Shown: positions 1 through 5,924 of the stretch, piece after piece | Layout: each line of letters opens with the position of its first letter | Position numbering within the stretch: the stretch's first letter is position 1 | Origin: Streptomyces sp. NRRL WC-3549 | GTDB taxonomy: Bacteria; Actinomycetota; Actinomycetes; Streptomycetales; Streptomycetaceae | Length of the DNA: 9,325 nt | Assembly (NCBI RefSeq): GCF_000721935.1 | Contig: NZ_KL585420.1 | Location: 124,210 to 133,534 of the forward strand | Direction of reading: 5' to 3' | Notes under the pieces: generated by a model | The model's database searches: none | The model's input: only the letters and a program-made list of their open reading frames with translations | Told to the model about the DNA's origin: nothing | Made by a program: the position numbers and the translations under genes

Positions 1-1372
1 GGCGGTAGCCGTGCTCCAGGAAGCCGGAGGCGAAGAGGACGAACCGGGGCGGCTTGACGCCGGCCTGGGTCCCGAAGAGGATGCGGGGCTGCTTGCCACC
101 GCGCACCGGGTGCGGGTGGGAGGCGACGATCTCGCCCAGGAAGGCGTTCAGCCGGCCGGTGGGGACGCGGGTCTCCCAGCCGTCGATCGCGGTCTCGATC
201 GCCGGCACCAGCTTCTCCATGTGCCGACCGGTGACGGCCGAGACGTTGACGCGCGGCGCCCAGGCGATCTGCGCCAGCTCCGTCTCGATCTCGCGCTCGA
301 GGTAGTAGCGGCGCTCCTCGTCGAGGGTGTCCCACTTGTTGAACGCGACGACGACCGCCCGGCCCGCGTCCACCGCCATGGTGATGATCCGCTGGTCCTG
401 GACGCTGATGGACTCACTGGCGTCGATCAGGATGACGGCGACCTCGGCCTTCTCGACGGCTGCCGCCGTACGCAGCGAGGCGTAGTAGTCGGCGCCCTCC
501 TGGAGGTGCACACGGCGGCGGATACCGGCCGTGTCGATGAACTTCCAGGTCTTGCCGCCGAGCTGGATCAGCTCGTCGACGGGGTCGCGGGTGGTGCCCG
601 CGAGGGCGTTCACGACGACCCGGTCCTCGCCGGCCACCTTGTTCAGCAGCGAGGACTTGCCGACGTTGGGGCGGCCGATGAGCGCGATACGGCGCGGGCC
701 GCCCAGTGCGGTGCCGAAGGTCTGGGCGGGGGCCTCGGGCAGCGCCTCCAGCACCGCGTCGAGCAGGTCACCGGTACCGCGGCCGTGCAGCGAGGAGACC
801 GGGTGCGGTTCGCCGAGGCCCAGGGACCAGAGCGCGGTGGCGTCGGCCTCCCCGCTCTGGCCGTCGACCTTGTTGGCGCAGAGCACCACGGGCTTGCCGG
901 CCCGGCGCAGCAGCTTGACGACGGCCTCGTCGGTGTCGGTCGCGCCGACGGTGGCGTCGACCACGAAGACGACCGCGTCGGCGGTCTCGATGGCGTACTC
1001 CGCCTGGGCGGCGACGGAGGCGTCGAGGCCCAGCACGTCCTGCTCCCAGCCGCCGGTGTCGACGACCTTGAAGCGCCGGCCGGCCCACTCCGCCTCGTAG
1101 CTGACGCGGTCACGGGTGACGCCGGGCTTGTCCTGCACGACGGCTTCGCGGCGGCCGATGATCCGGTTCACCAGGGTCGACTTGCCGACGTTGGGGCGGC
1201 CGACGACGGCGAGCACGGGAAGCGGTCCGTGACCGGCCTCACCGAGAGCGCCCTCGACCTCCTCGGGGTCGAACCCCTCCTGCGCGGCGAGCTCCATGAA
1301 CTCCGCGTACTCGGCATCGCCAAGTGCTCCGTGCTCGTGGTCCGAGCCCTCGGAGTGAATCTGGTCGTTCAT
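1..1372 (-). CDS. der: Ribosome-associated GTPase Der (EngA), 3' end cut off
   Basis: Der is an essential cytoplasmic GTPase with two tandem G domains that helps assemble the 50S ribosomal subunit. The 457 visible residues show a 50-residue acidic N-terminal extension. The first G domain has GRPNVGKS at 58-65, DTGG at 105-108 and NKVD at 167-170. The second has GRPNVGKS at 233-240, DTAG at 280-283 and NKWD at 345-348. The start of the KH-like C-terminal domain follows from about residue 400. The frame is open at base 1, and by comparison with the family about 30 residues and the stop lie outside the window. The ATG at 1370-1372 has an AGAGGA ribosome site (1382-1387) nine bases away. The gene is last in the aroH-tyrA-cmk-plsC-der run, after a 67-base spacer holding a weak 6-bp hairpin (1403-1408 with 1419-1424). 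Identification is firm. The function is family knowledge. Confidence 0.97.
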   Translation of the reverse strand, partial: MNDQIHSEGSDHEHGALGDAEYAEFMELAAQEGFDPEEVEGALGEAGHGPLPVLAVVGRPNVGKSTLVNRIIGRREAVVQDKPGVTRDRVSYEAEWAGRRFKVVDTGGWEQDVLGLDASVAAQAEYAIETADAVVFVVDATVGATDTDEAVVKLLRRAGKPVVLCANKVDGQSGEADATALWSLGLGEPHPVSSLHGRGTGDLLDAVLEALPEAPAQTFGTALGGPRRIALIGRPNVGKSSLLNKVAGEDRVVVNALAGTTRDPVDELIQLGGKTWKFIDTAGIRRRVHLQEGADYYASLRTAAAVEKAEVAVILIDASESISVQDQRIITMAVDAGRAVVVAFNKWDTLDEERRYYLEREIETELAQIAWAPRVNVSAVTGRHMEKLVPAIETAIDGWETRVPTGRLNAFLGEIVASHPHPVRGGKQPRILFGTQAGVKPPRFVLFASGFLEHGYR

Positions 1373-1439
1373 GAAGTCCGTTCCTCTTTGCATCATCATC
1401 GATGGGCCACGATCGCGCGGCCCACTACTCAAGTCTCGC

Positions 1440-2096
1440 TCAGCGCCCGGTGAGGCGCCTGGCCTTTTCCAGGTGCTCGGTCAGCTTCCCCTGGATCCGC
1501 AGCGTCGCCTCGTCCAGCGCCTTCCTGGTCCGCCGTCCGCTGCCGTCACCGGCCTCGAACGCCTCGCCGAAGACGACGTCGATCCGGCTCCGCAGCGGAG
1601 GCAGGGCCGGTATCAGCCGGCCGCCGCGCCCGGTGCTCCCGAGGACCGCGACGGGGACGATCGGCGCCCCGCCGCGTACCGCGAAGTACGCGAGGCCCGC
1701 GCGCAGGGACGCGAAGTCGCCCTCGCCCCTGGTGCCCTCGGGGAAGATCCCGAGGACCCCGCCGCCCTCCAGGACACCGAGGGCCCGGGTGACGGCGGTG
1801 CGGTCGACGCTCGTGCGGTCCACCTTCAGCTGTCCGATTCCGCGCAGGAACGGGTCGAGCGGACCGACGAACGCCTCCTTCTTGATCAGGAAGTGGACGG
1901 GCCGGGGCGCGGTGCCCATGAGCATCGGTCCGTCGACGTTGTGCGCGTGGTTCACCGCGAGTATGACGGGTCCGGCGGTGGGCACGCGCCAGGCACCGAG
2001 GACCCGGGGCCTGAAGAGCCCGTACATGAGCCCGATGCCGATTCCGCGCCCGACGGCCGCCCCGCGCGGGCCGGGCGCGGTCGTGGCTTCGGTCAC
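1440..2096 (-). CDS. plsC: 1-acyl-sn-glycerol-3-phosphate acyltransferase-like protein (PlsC family)
   Basis: This 218-residue protein belongs to the PlsC/LPLAT family, which transfers an acyl chain to lysophosphatidic acid at the membrane during phospholipid synthesis. It carries the catalytic HX4D motif (His50 to Asp55, in a NHAHNVD stretch), the FPEGTR substrate-binding motif at 118-123, and a late [12 protein letters not shown] segment usual in the family. I chose GTG at 2096 because it overlaps the cmk stop as GTGA, which suggests translational coupling. The frame stays open 13 codons further up to 2135, but that part only reads across the end of cmk. No clear transmembrane helix is seen beyond a mildly hydrophobic segment at about 18-28 and 43-49. 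The acyl donor and exact lysolipid cannot be told from sequence. A paralogue role in another lipid pathway is possible. Confidence 0.92.
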   Translation of the reverse strand: MTEATTAPGPRGAAVGRGIGIGLMYGLFRPRVLGAWRVPTAGPVILAVNHAHNVDGPMLMGTAPRPVHFLIKKEAFVGPLDPFLRGIGQLKVDRTSVDRTAVTRALGVLEGGGVLGIFPEGTRGEGDFASLRAGLAYFAVRGGAPIVPVAVLGSTGRGGRLIPALPPLRSRIDVVFGEAFEAGDGSGRRTRKALDEATLRIQGKLTEHLEKARRLTGR

Positions 2097-2797
2097 TTGG
2101 CGACCTGCTTCTCCCCGACGAGGGTGACGACGCACTCGATGACCTGGGAAAGCGTCAGTTCGGTGGTGTCCACCTCGACCGCGTCGGCGGCCTTGGCGAG
2201 CGGCGAGGTCTTGCGGCCGGAGTCGGCGGCGTCCCGCTTGATCAGCGCCTCCCTGGTGGCGGCCAGGTCGGATCCCTTGACCTCACCGCTGCGGCGGGCG
2301 GCACGGGCCTCCGGGGAGGCCGTCAGGAAGATCTTGAGGTCGGCGTCGGGGAGCACGGTGGTGCCGATGTCACGGCCCTCGACGACGATGCCGCCCTCGG
2401 CCGAGGCGGCGATGGAGCGCTGCAGCTCGGTGATCAGGGTGCGCACCTCCGGCACGGCGCTGACGGCGCTGACCTTGGAGGTGACCTCCTGGGTGCGGAT
2501 CGGGCCGGAGGCGTCCTCACCGTCCACGGTGATCGTCGGAGCGGCCGGGTCGGTGCCGGAGACGATGACGGGCTTGGCCGCCGCGGTGGCGATCGCGGCC
2601 GGGTCGCCCACGTCGACGCCGTTGTTCAGCATCCACCAGGTGATCGCCCGGTACTGGGCGCCGGTGTCCAGGTAGCTCAGGCCGAGCTGGGCGGCGACGG
2701 CCTTGGAGGTGCTCGACTTGCCGGTGCCGGAGGGACCGTCGATGGCGACGATCACTGCGGCCGGGGCGGTCCGGGCGGCGGCGCTTACGGTTTCCAC
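2093..2797 (-). CDS. cmk: Cytidylate (CMP/dCMP) kinase
   Basis: Cmk phosphorylates CMP and dCMP to the diphosphates with ATP, in pyrimidine nucleotide recycling in the cytoplasm. With the start at GTG 2797 the protein has 234 residues, normal for the family. It shows the P-loop GPSGTGKS at 21-28, the DTGAQYR nucleotide-binding segment at 44-50, GRDIGT at 141-146, and an Arg-rich lid around RAARR (165-169). The start is not certain. GTG at 2797 has AGGAAGG about 11 bases upstream. In-frame GTG codons at 2809 and 2845 also exist, and the one at 2845 has a good GGGAGG site seven bases away, giving 250 residues with an odd Pro/Cys-rich start. I prefer 2797 because the added residues do not resemble the family. 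It overlaps plsC by four bases and follows tyrA after about 110 bases. Confidence 0.95.
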   Translation of the reverse strand: METVSAAARTAPAAVIVAIDGPSGTGKSSTSKAVAAQLGLSYLDTGAQYRAITWWMLNNGVDVGDPAAIATAAAKPVIVSGTDPAAPTITVDGEDASGPIRTQEVTSKVSAVSAVPEVRTLITELQRSIAASAEGGIVVEGRDIGTTVLPDADLKIFLTASPEARAARRSGEVKGSDLAATREALIKRDAADSGRKTSPLAKAADAVEVDTTELTLSQVIECVVTLVGEKQVAK

Positions 2798-2861
2798 GGT
2801 GGTGGACACCTTCCTGGTACACGGGGGCGGGCATAGCGGGGCCACGGGACGGCCTCCCCCA

Positions 2862-2867
2862 AGGTTA
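2862..2867 (-). promoter_or_regulatory. Possible -10 box before cmk
   Basis: TAACCT on the minus strand in the 112-base tyrA-cmk spacer fits a -10 box, with transcription starting near 2855. No -35 match is seen at the right distance. If real, it would give cmk-plsC-der their own promoter, and a ten-base leader to GTG 2845 would make the downstream start at 2797 more likely. Weak. Confidence 0.2.
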
Positions 2868-2909
2868 CCGAGTGCGTGCGGTGCCCTCGTACCCCTGTCC
2901 CCCGCCCCG

Positions 2910-3995
2910 TTACGGGCGGATCGGCCAGCCGCGTTCGGTGAGGGCCGCGCTCAGCCCGGGGGCCGCGCTCGGCTCGACCATCAGCTGGACCACACCGGCC
3001 TGCTGCCCGGTCGCGTGCTCGATGCGGACGTCCTCGACGTTGACCCCGGCCCGTCCGGCGTCGGCGAAGATCGCGGCCAGCTCACCCGGCCGGTCACTGA
3101 TGAGCACGGCCACGACCTCGTACGCCGCCGGGGCCGACCCGTGCTTGCCGGGCACCCTGACCCGGCCCGCGTTGCCCCGGCGCAGGACGTCCTCGATGCC
3201 GCCGGTGCCCGCGCGGCGCTTGTCCTCGTCGGCGGAGTCCAGGCCGCGCAGCGCCCGTACCGTCTCGCCGAGGTCGAAGGCGAGACGGTCCAGCACGTCG
3301 GCGACCGGGCCGGGGTTGGCGGAGAGGATCTCCACCCACATCCCCGGGTCGGAGGCGGCGATCCTCGTCACGTCCCTGATGCCCTGCCCGCACAGGCGTA
3401 CGGCCGTCTCGTCGGCCTCCTCCAGCCGGGCGGCGACCATCGAGGAGACCAGCTGCGGGGTGTGGGAGACCAGGGCCACCGCGCGGTCGTGGGCGTCGGC
3501 GTCCATGACGACGGGGACGGCACGGCAGAGAGCGACCAGCTCCAGGGCGAGGTTGAGGACCTCGGTGTCGGTGTCCGGGGTCGGGGTCAGCACCCACGGC
3601 CGGCCCTCGAAGAGGTCGGCGGTGGCCGCCAGCGGACCGGAACGCTCCTTGCCGGCCATGGGGTGGGTCCCGATGTACGGCGTGAGGTCGATGTCCAGCG
3701 CCTCCAGCTCGCGACGCGGGCCGCCCTTCACGCTGGCGACGTCGAGGTACCCCCGGGCGACGCCGTCGCGCATGGCACCGGCGAGCGCGGAGGCGGTGTG
3801 CGCGGGCGGTACGGCGACGACCGCCAGGTCCACGGGCCCCCGCGGCGCCTCGACCGTCCCGGCTCCGAGCGCGGCGGCCGTCTCCGCGGACGAGGGGTCC
3901 CGGTCGACCAGGTGGACCTGGACGCCCCGCCCGGCCAGGGCGAGCGCCGCGGAGGTGCCGACCAGACCCGTACCGATGACGACTGCTGTTCTCAC
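2910..3995 (-). CDS. tyrA: Prephenate dehydrogenase with C-terminal ACT domain
   Basis: TyrA oxidatively decarboxylates prephenate to 4-hydroxyphenylpyruvate with NAD(P)+, the committed step to tyrosine. The 361 residues hold an N-terminal Rossmann fold (GTGLVG at 8-13, with an acidic Asp31 after the second strand, which fits NAD+ preference). The HPMAGKE motif is at 111-117, and SHTPQL at 177-182 supplies the second family histidine. An all-helical middle region follows, then a C-terminal ACT domain from about 291 to 355, the usual site of amino-acid feedback control. The GTG start at 3995 overlaps the aroH stop as GTGA, so the two are probably co-translated. The stop TAA lies inside a small GC-rich inverted repeat (CGCCC...GGGCG). 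Feedback by tyrosine is an inference from the ACT domain. Confidence 0.95.
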   Translation of the reverse strand: MRTAVVIGTGLVGTSAALALAGRGVQVHLVDRDPSSAETAAALGAGTVEAPRGPVDLAVVAVPPAHTASALAGAMRDGVARGYLDVASVKGGPRRELEALDIDLTPYIGTHPMAGKERSGPLAATADLFEGRPWVLTPTPDTDTEVLNLALELVALCRAVPVVMDADAHDRAVALVSHTPQLVSSMVAARLEEADETAVRLCGQGIRDVTRIAASDPGMWVEILSANPGPVADVLDRLAFDLGETVRALRGLDSADEDKRRAGTGGIEDVLRRGNAGRVRVPGKHGSAPAAYEVVAVLISDRPGELAAIFADAGRAGVNVEDVRIEHATGQQAGVVQLMVEPSAAPGLSAALTERGWPIRP

Positions 3996-4354
3996 TGGGC
4001 GATGTCCTTGCGGAGGGCGCCGGTGGCACCGAGGTAGACGTGACTGATCCCGGCCTTGGAAAGGGGGGTCTCCACATGCGCCAGGACGCGGACGACCCTG
4101 GGCATCGCCCCGGTGACGTCGAGCTCCTGGGCGCAGATCAGCGGTACGTCGACGATGCCGAGCCCTCGCGCGGCGGCGGCCGGGAAGTCGCTGTGCAGAT
4201 CGGGGGTGGCGGTGAACCAGACGCTGATCAGGTCGTCGGCGACGAGCTGGTTGCGCTCCAGGACCGCGGTCAGCAGCGCGCTCACCTGCTCACCCATGTG
4301 TCCGGCTTCGTCCCGCTCCAGCTGGACGGCTCCGCGGACCGCTCGTACCGCCAC
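3992..4354 (-). CDS. aroH: Chorismate mutase, monofunctional AroH type
   Basis: This enzyme rearranges chorismate to prephenate, the substrate of the next gene, tyrA. The 120-residue protein aligns along its length with the trimeric AroH class known from Bacillus subtilis. The active-site residues of that enzyme can be matched: Arg7, Cys74, Glu77, Arg89 and Tyr107. The signature stretches ATPDLHSDFPA and CAQELDVTG are also present. It ends about where the B. subtilis protein has a short flexible tail, which is missing here. The start is GTG at 4354, with GAGGGG six bases upstream. The frame runs on to 4510 but that part would cross the divergent promoter region and the start of the plus-strand gene. 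It is the first gene of the minus-strand run. The leader is too short for a classical attenuator. Confidence 0.95.
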   Translation of the reverse strand: MAVRAVRGAVQLERDEAGHMGEQVSALLTAVLERNQLVADDLISVWFTATPDLHSDFPAAAARGLGIVDVPLICAQELDVTGAMPRVVRVLAHVETPLSKAGISHVYLGATGALRKDIAQ

Positions 4355-4360
4355 GTCGTA

Positions 4361-4366
4361 CCCCTC
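4361..4366 (-). promoter_or_regulatory. Ribosome binding site that fixes the aroH start
   Basis: GAGGGG on the minus strand lies six bases before the GTG at 4354. It supports the 120-residue AroH over the longer open frame, whose extra residues have no counterpart in the family. Confidence 0.7.
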
Positions 4367-4392
4367 GTTCCTTCGTCCTGCGTGCACCGGCA

Positions 4393-4423
4393 AGCCTAGA
4401 GGTGCGAAGGCCCCCGCGGTCAC
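4393..4423 (-). promoter_or_regulatory. Candidate promoter of the aroH-tyrA run
   Basis: The minus strand has TAGGCT at 4398-4393, a good -10 box of the vegetative type in Streptomyces. A partial -35 match, GTGACC, lies at 4423-4418, but the 19-base gap is long. Transcription would begin near 4386, leaving a leader of about 32 bases before the GTG. The -10 box is convincing and the -35 weak. No operator-like repeat was found beside it. Confidence 0.35.
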
Positions 4424-4436
4424 CGTGCTCCGTGGA

Positions 4437-4464
4437 TTGAGACGCGGCGGCGTTCGCGTACCCT
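4437..4464 (+). promoter_or_regulatory. Promoter of the nucleotidyltransferase gene, leaderless type
   Basis: TTGAGA at 4437-4442, a 16-base gap and TACCCT at 4459-4464 form a vegetative-type promoter. The expected transcription start, six to seven bases after the -10 box, falls at 4471-4472, on the ATG itself. There is no purine-rich ribosome site in the bases before the ATG. Leaderless mRNAs are common in Streptomyces, and this spacing fits one. Confidence 0.55.
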
Positions 4465-4471
4465 CGCGCGC

Positions 4472-5170
4472 ATGATCACCCCTGAGGCGGCCGCCCTCGT
4501 CCGCGATCACACGGTCTACGCGTGTGTGACGGGCTCACGCGCCTTCCAGCTGGCCACCGAGGACAGCGACACGGACCGGCGCGGTGTCTTCCTCGCGCCG
4601 ACCCCGCTGTTCTGGCGCTTCACGAAACCGCCCACGCACGTCGAGGGTCCGGCGGACGAGCAGTTCTCCTGGGAGCTGGAACGCTTCTGCGAACTGGCAC
4701 TGCGCGCCAACCCCAACGTCCTGGAGTGCCTGCACTCCCCCCTCGTGGAGCGGATCGACGCCACCGGCCGCGAACTCCGGGAGCTGCGCGGGGCGTTCCT
4801 GTCCCGCCGCGCCCACGAGACCTACGTACGGTACGCCCGGGGCCAGCGGCGGAGGCTGGAGGCGGACGTCCGGGTGCACGGCGCCCCGCGCTGGAAACAC
4901 GCCATGCACCTGCTGCGCCTGCTGGCCGGCGGCCGGGACCTGCTGCGCACGGGCGAGCTCAGGGTCGAGGTCGGCGACGCCCGCGAGGACCTGCTCGCGG
5001 TGAAACGGGGCGAGGTCCCCTGGCCCGAGGTGGAGCGCCGGATGAACCGCCTCGCCGAGGAGAACGACGCGGCGGTGGCCCGCTCGCCCCTGCCCCCGGA
5101 GCCGGACCGGGCCCGTGTGGAGGACTTCCTGGTCCGGACCCGGAGGGCGTCGGCTAACCGAGCAGGGTGA
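4472..5170 (+). CDS. Stand-alone nucleotidyltransferase, YcgL/RlaP-like family
   Basis: A 232-residue protein of the DNA polymerase beta-type nucleotidyltransferase superfamily, resembling the predicted YcgL/RlaP group (Pfam PF10127). Members linked to RNA ligases have been proposed to act in RNA repair, but the substrate is unknown. The N-terminal half has the GSRAF motif (21-25) followed by the metal-binding Asp pair in DSDTD (Asp33 and Asp35). The stretch SWELERFCELALRANPNVLE (67-86) is typical of this group. The C-terminal half is helical, with WKHAMHLLRLL (141-151) carrying the family Lys/His pattern. The catalytic residues look intact. It is the only plus-strand gene here. Its ATG has no ribosome site and a promoter placed for leaderless reading. 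Its end overlaps the convergent gene by 17 bases. No RNA ligase or HEPN partner is adjacent. The family call is good, the role open. Confidence 0.85.
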   Translation: MITPEAAALVRDHTVYACVTGSRAFQLATEDSDTDRRGVFLAPTPLFWRFTKPPTHVEGPADEQFSWELERFCELALRANPNVLECLHSPLVERIDATGRELRELRGAFLSRRAHETYVRYARGQRRRLEADVRVHGAPRWKHAMHLLRLLAGGRDLLRTGELRVEVGDAREDLLAVKRGEVPWPEVERRMNRLAEENDAAVARSPLPPEPDRARVEDFLVRTRRASANRAG

Positions 5171-5786
5171 AGAACACCCCCCTGGCCTCGTCACCGTCCG
5201 GCAGGCGCCACGGAGCGGTGACCTGGGCCCCCTCGTCCGTCGAGCCGGGCCGCAGGACGCGCGACACCGAGAGGGCCGCGGCCCCTGGAGCCGGCACGAC
5301 GCGGGTGCCGTGCTCCGTGTCCTGGACGGTCGGGGACGCGATCACGGCCGGGTGGCCGTCCCCGGCGGGGCGCACGGTGACGGTCGGGTCGGGCGCGTCG
5401 CTCACGCTCTGGGCCTGCGGCTCGGCCTCTCCCCGGAGCAGGGCGAGCACCTGGGCGACCAGGACGGGGTCGTGGGTCCCGTCGTACACCCAGCGCCGCC
5501 CCAGGACGCCGTGCTCGGAGGTGCCGATGAGGGCGTGGCCGGCTCCGTCGAGCGGTGCCCCGCGGTAGGTGAGCGGCACGTGGTACGAGACGGGCAGGTC
5601 GCCCGACGCGTCGGTGACCACCATGAACTCCATGCCCACCTCGCCCCGCGGGTCGTCGAGCCGGAAGCCGCCGACACGGTCGAGCTCCGGCTCCGCCGCA
5701 CCGGTGTACCAGGGCCGGGTGGGCAGCCAGGCGCCGAGGAGCTCCAGCTTGCCGGGTTCCATGGTCGTTCTGTGGATGACAGCCAT
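5154..5786 (-). CDS. Protein with maltokinase N-terminal-cap-like domain
   Basis: A 210-residue cytoplasmic protein with no signal peptide or membrane helix. Residues 1 to about 120 resemble the N-terminal cap that precedes the kinase domain of actinobacterial maltokinase (Mak_N_cap). Supporting features are the TMEPGKLELLGAWLPTRPWY opening (8-27), a strand-rich section with PLTYRGAPL (71-79), and GRRWVYDG (96-103) before a helix with VAQVLALLRGE. The kinase domain is absent. Residues 125-210 are a less conserved tail. Such proteins are often mislabelled as 1,4-alpha-glucan branching proteins, but no glycosyl hydrolase motif is present. I chose ATG at 5786, with GGGGAG ten bases upstream. A GTG at 5804 would add six residues and overlaps that ribosome site. 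A role in trehalose/glycogen metabolism is only a guess from the cap domain. The gene ends inside the convergent nucleotidyltransferase gene. Confidence 0.8.
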   Translation of the reverse strand: MAVIHRTTMEPGKLELLGAWLPTRPWYTGAAEPELDRVGGFRLDDPRGEVGMEFMVVTDASGDLPVSYHVPLTYRGAPLDGAGHALIGTSEHGVLGRRWVYDGTHDPVLVAQVLALLRGEAEPQAQSVSDAPDPTVTVRPAGDGHPAVIASPTVQDTEHGTRVVPAPGAAALSVSRVLRPGSTDEGAQVTAPWRLPDGDEARGVFFTLLG

Positions 5787-5857
5787 ACCGGATGAACTCC
5801 CCACCCCGCTCCCCGGTTCCCTCGTACGCGGCGCACTGCCGGCCCGCCGGAAGGCAC

Positions 5858-5901
5858 GCGGCCGGTTCGCCGTCCGGGAAGGCGAACGGTGAACCGGCCG
5901 C
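5858..5901 (-). terminator. Strong inverted repeat after rluB, likely terminator
   Basis: GCGGCCGGTTC at 5858-5868 is a perfect inverted repeat of GAACCGGCCGC at 5891-5901, with a 22-base loop. Inside the loop region TTCGCC (5866-5871) can instead pair with GGCGAA (5881-5886), so two foldings compete. It begins 24 bases after the rluB stop, in the direction of rluB transcription. There is no T-run, as is usual for Streptomyces stem-loop terminators. Because it lies before the start at 5786, it may also shape the leader of that gene. Confidence 0.6.
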
Positions 5902-5924
5902 GGGCCGTCAGGGGTACCGGGTGG

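Noticed and set aside
1391..1424. CATCATCATC triplet run and 6-bp hairpin in the plsC-der spacer
   Set aside because: Too short to call a terminator or repeat. Such hairpins are common by chance in this base composition.
11..1453. 480-codon open frame on the plus strand opposite der
   Set aside because: It is a mirror of the GC-rich codon pattern of der. The protein is a low-complexity string of Gly, Asp, Arg and Val with no family features, while the opposite strand encodes a complete set of GTPase motifs.
2703..4047. Two long plus-strand frames opposite tyrA
   Set aside because: Both are shadows of the tyrA frame. TyrA shows clear Rossmann, HPMAGKE and ACT features, and the plus frames show none.
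4355..4392. Attenuator or leader peptide before aroH
   Set aside because: With the likely start near 4386 the leader is only about 32 bases and holds no short frame rich in Tyr or Phe codons.
4355..4510. 52-codon N-terminal extension of aroH
   Set aside because: It has no counterpart in the AroH family, crosses the promoter region and the first codons of the plus-strand gene, and a good ribosome site marks GTG 4354.
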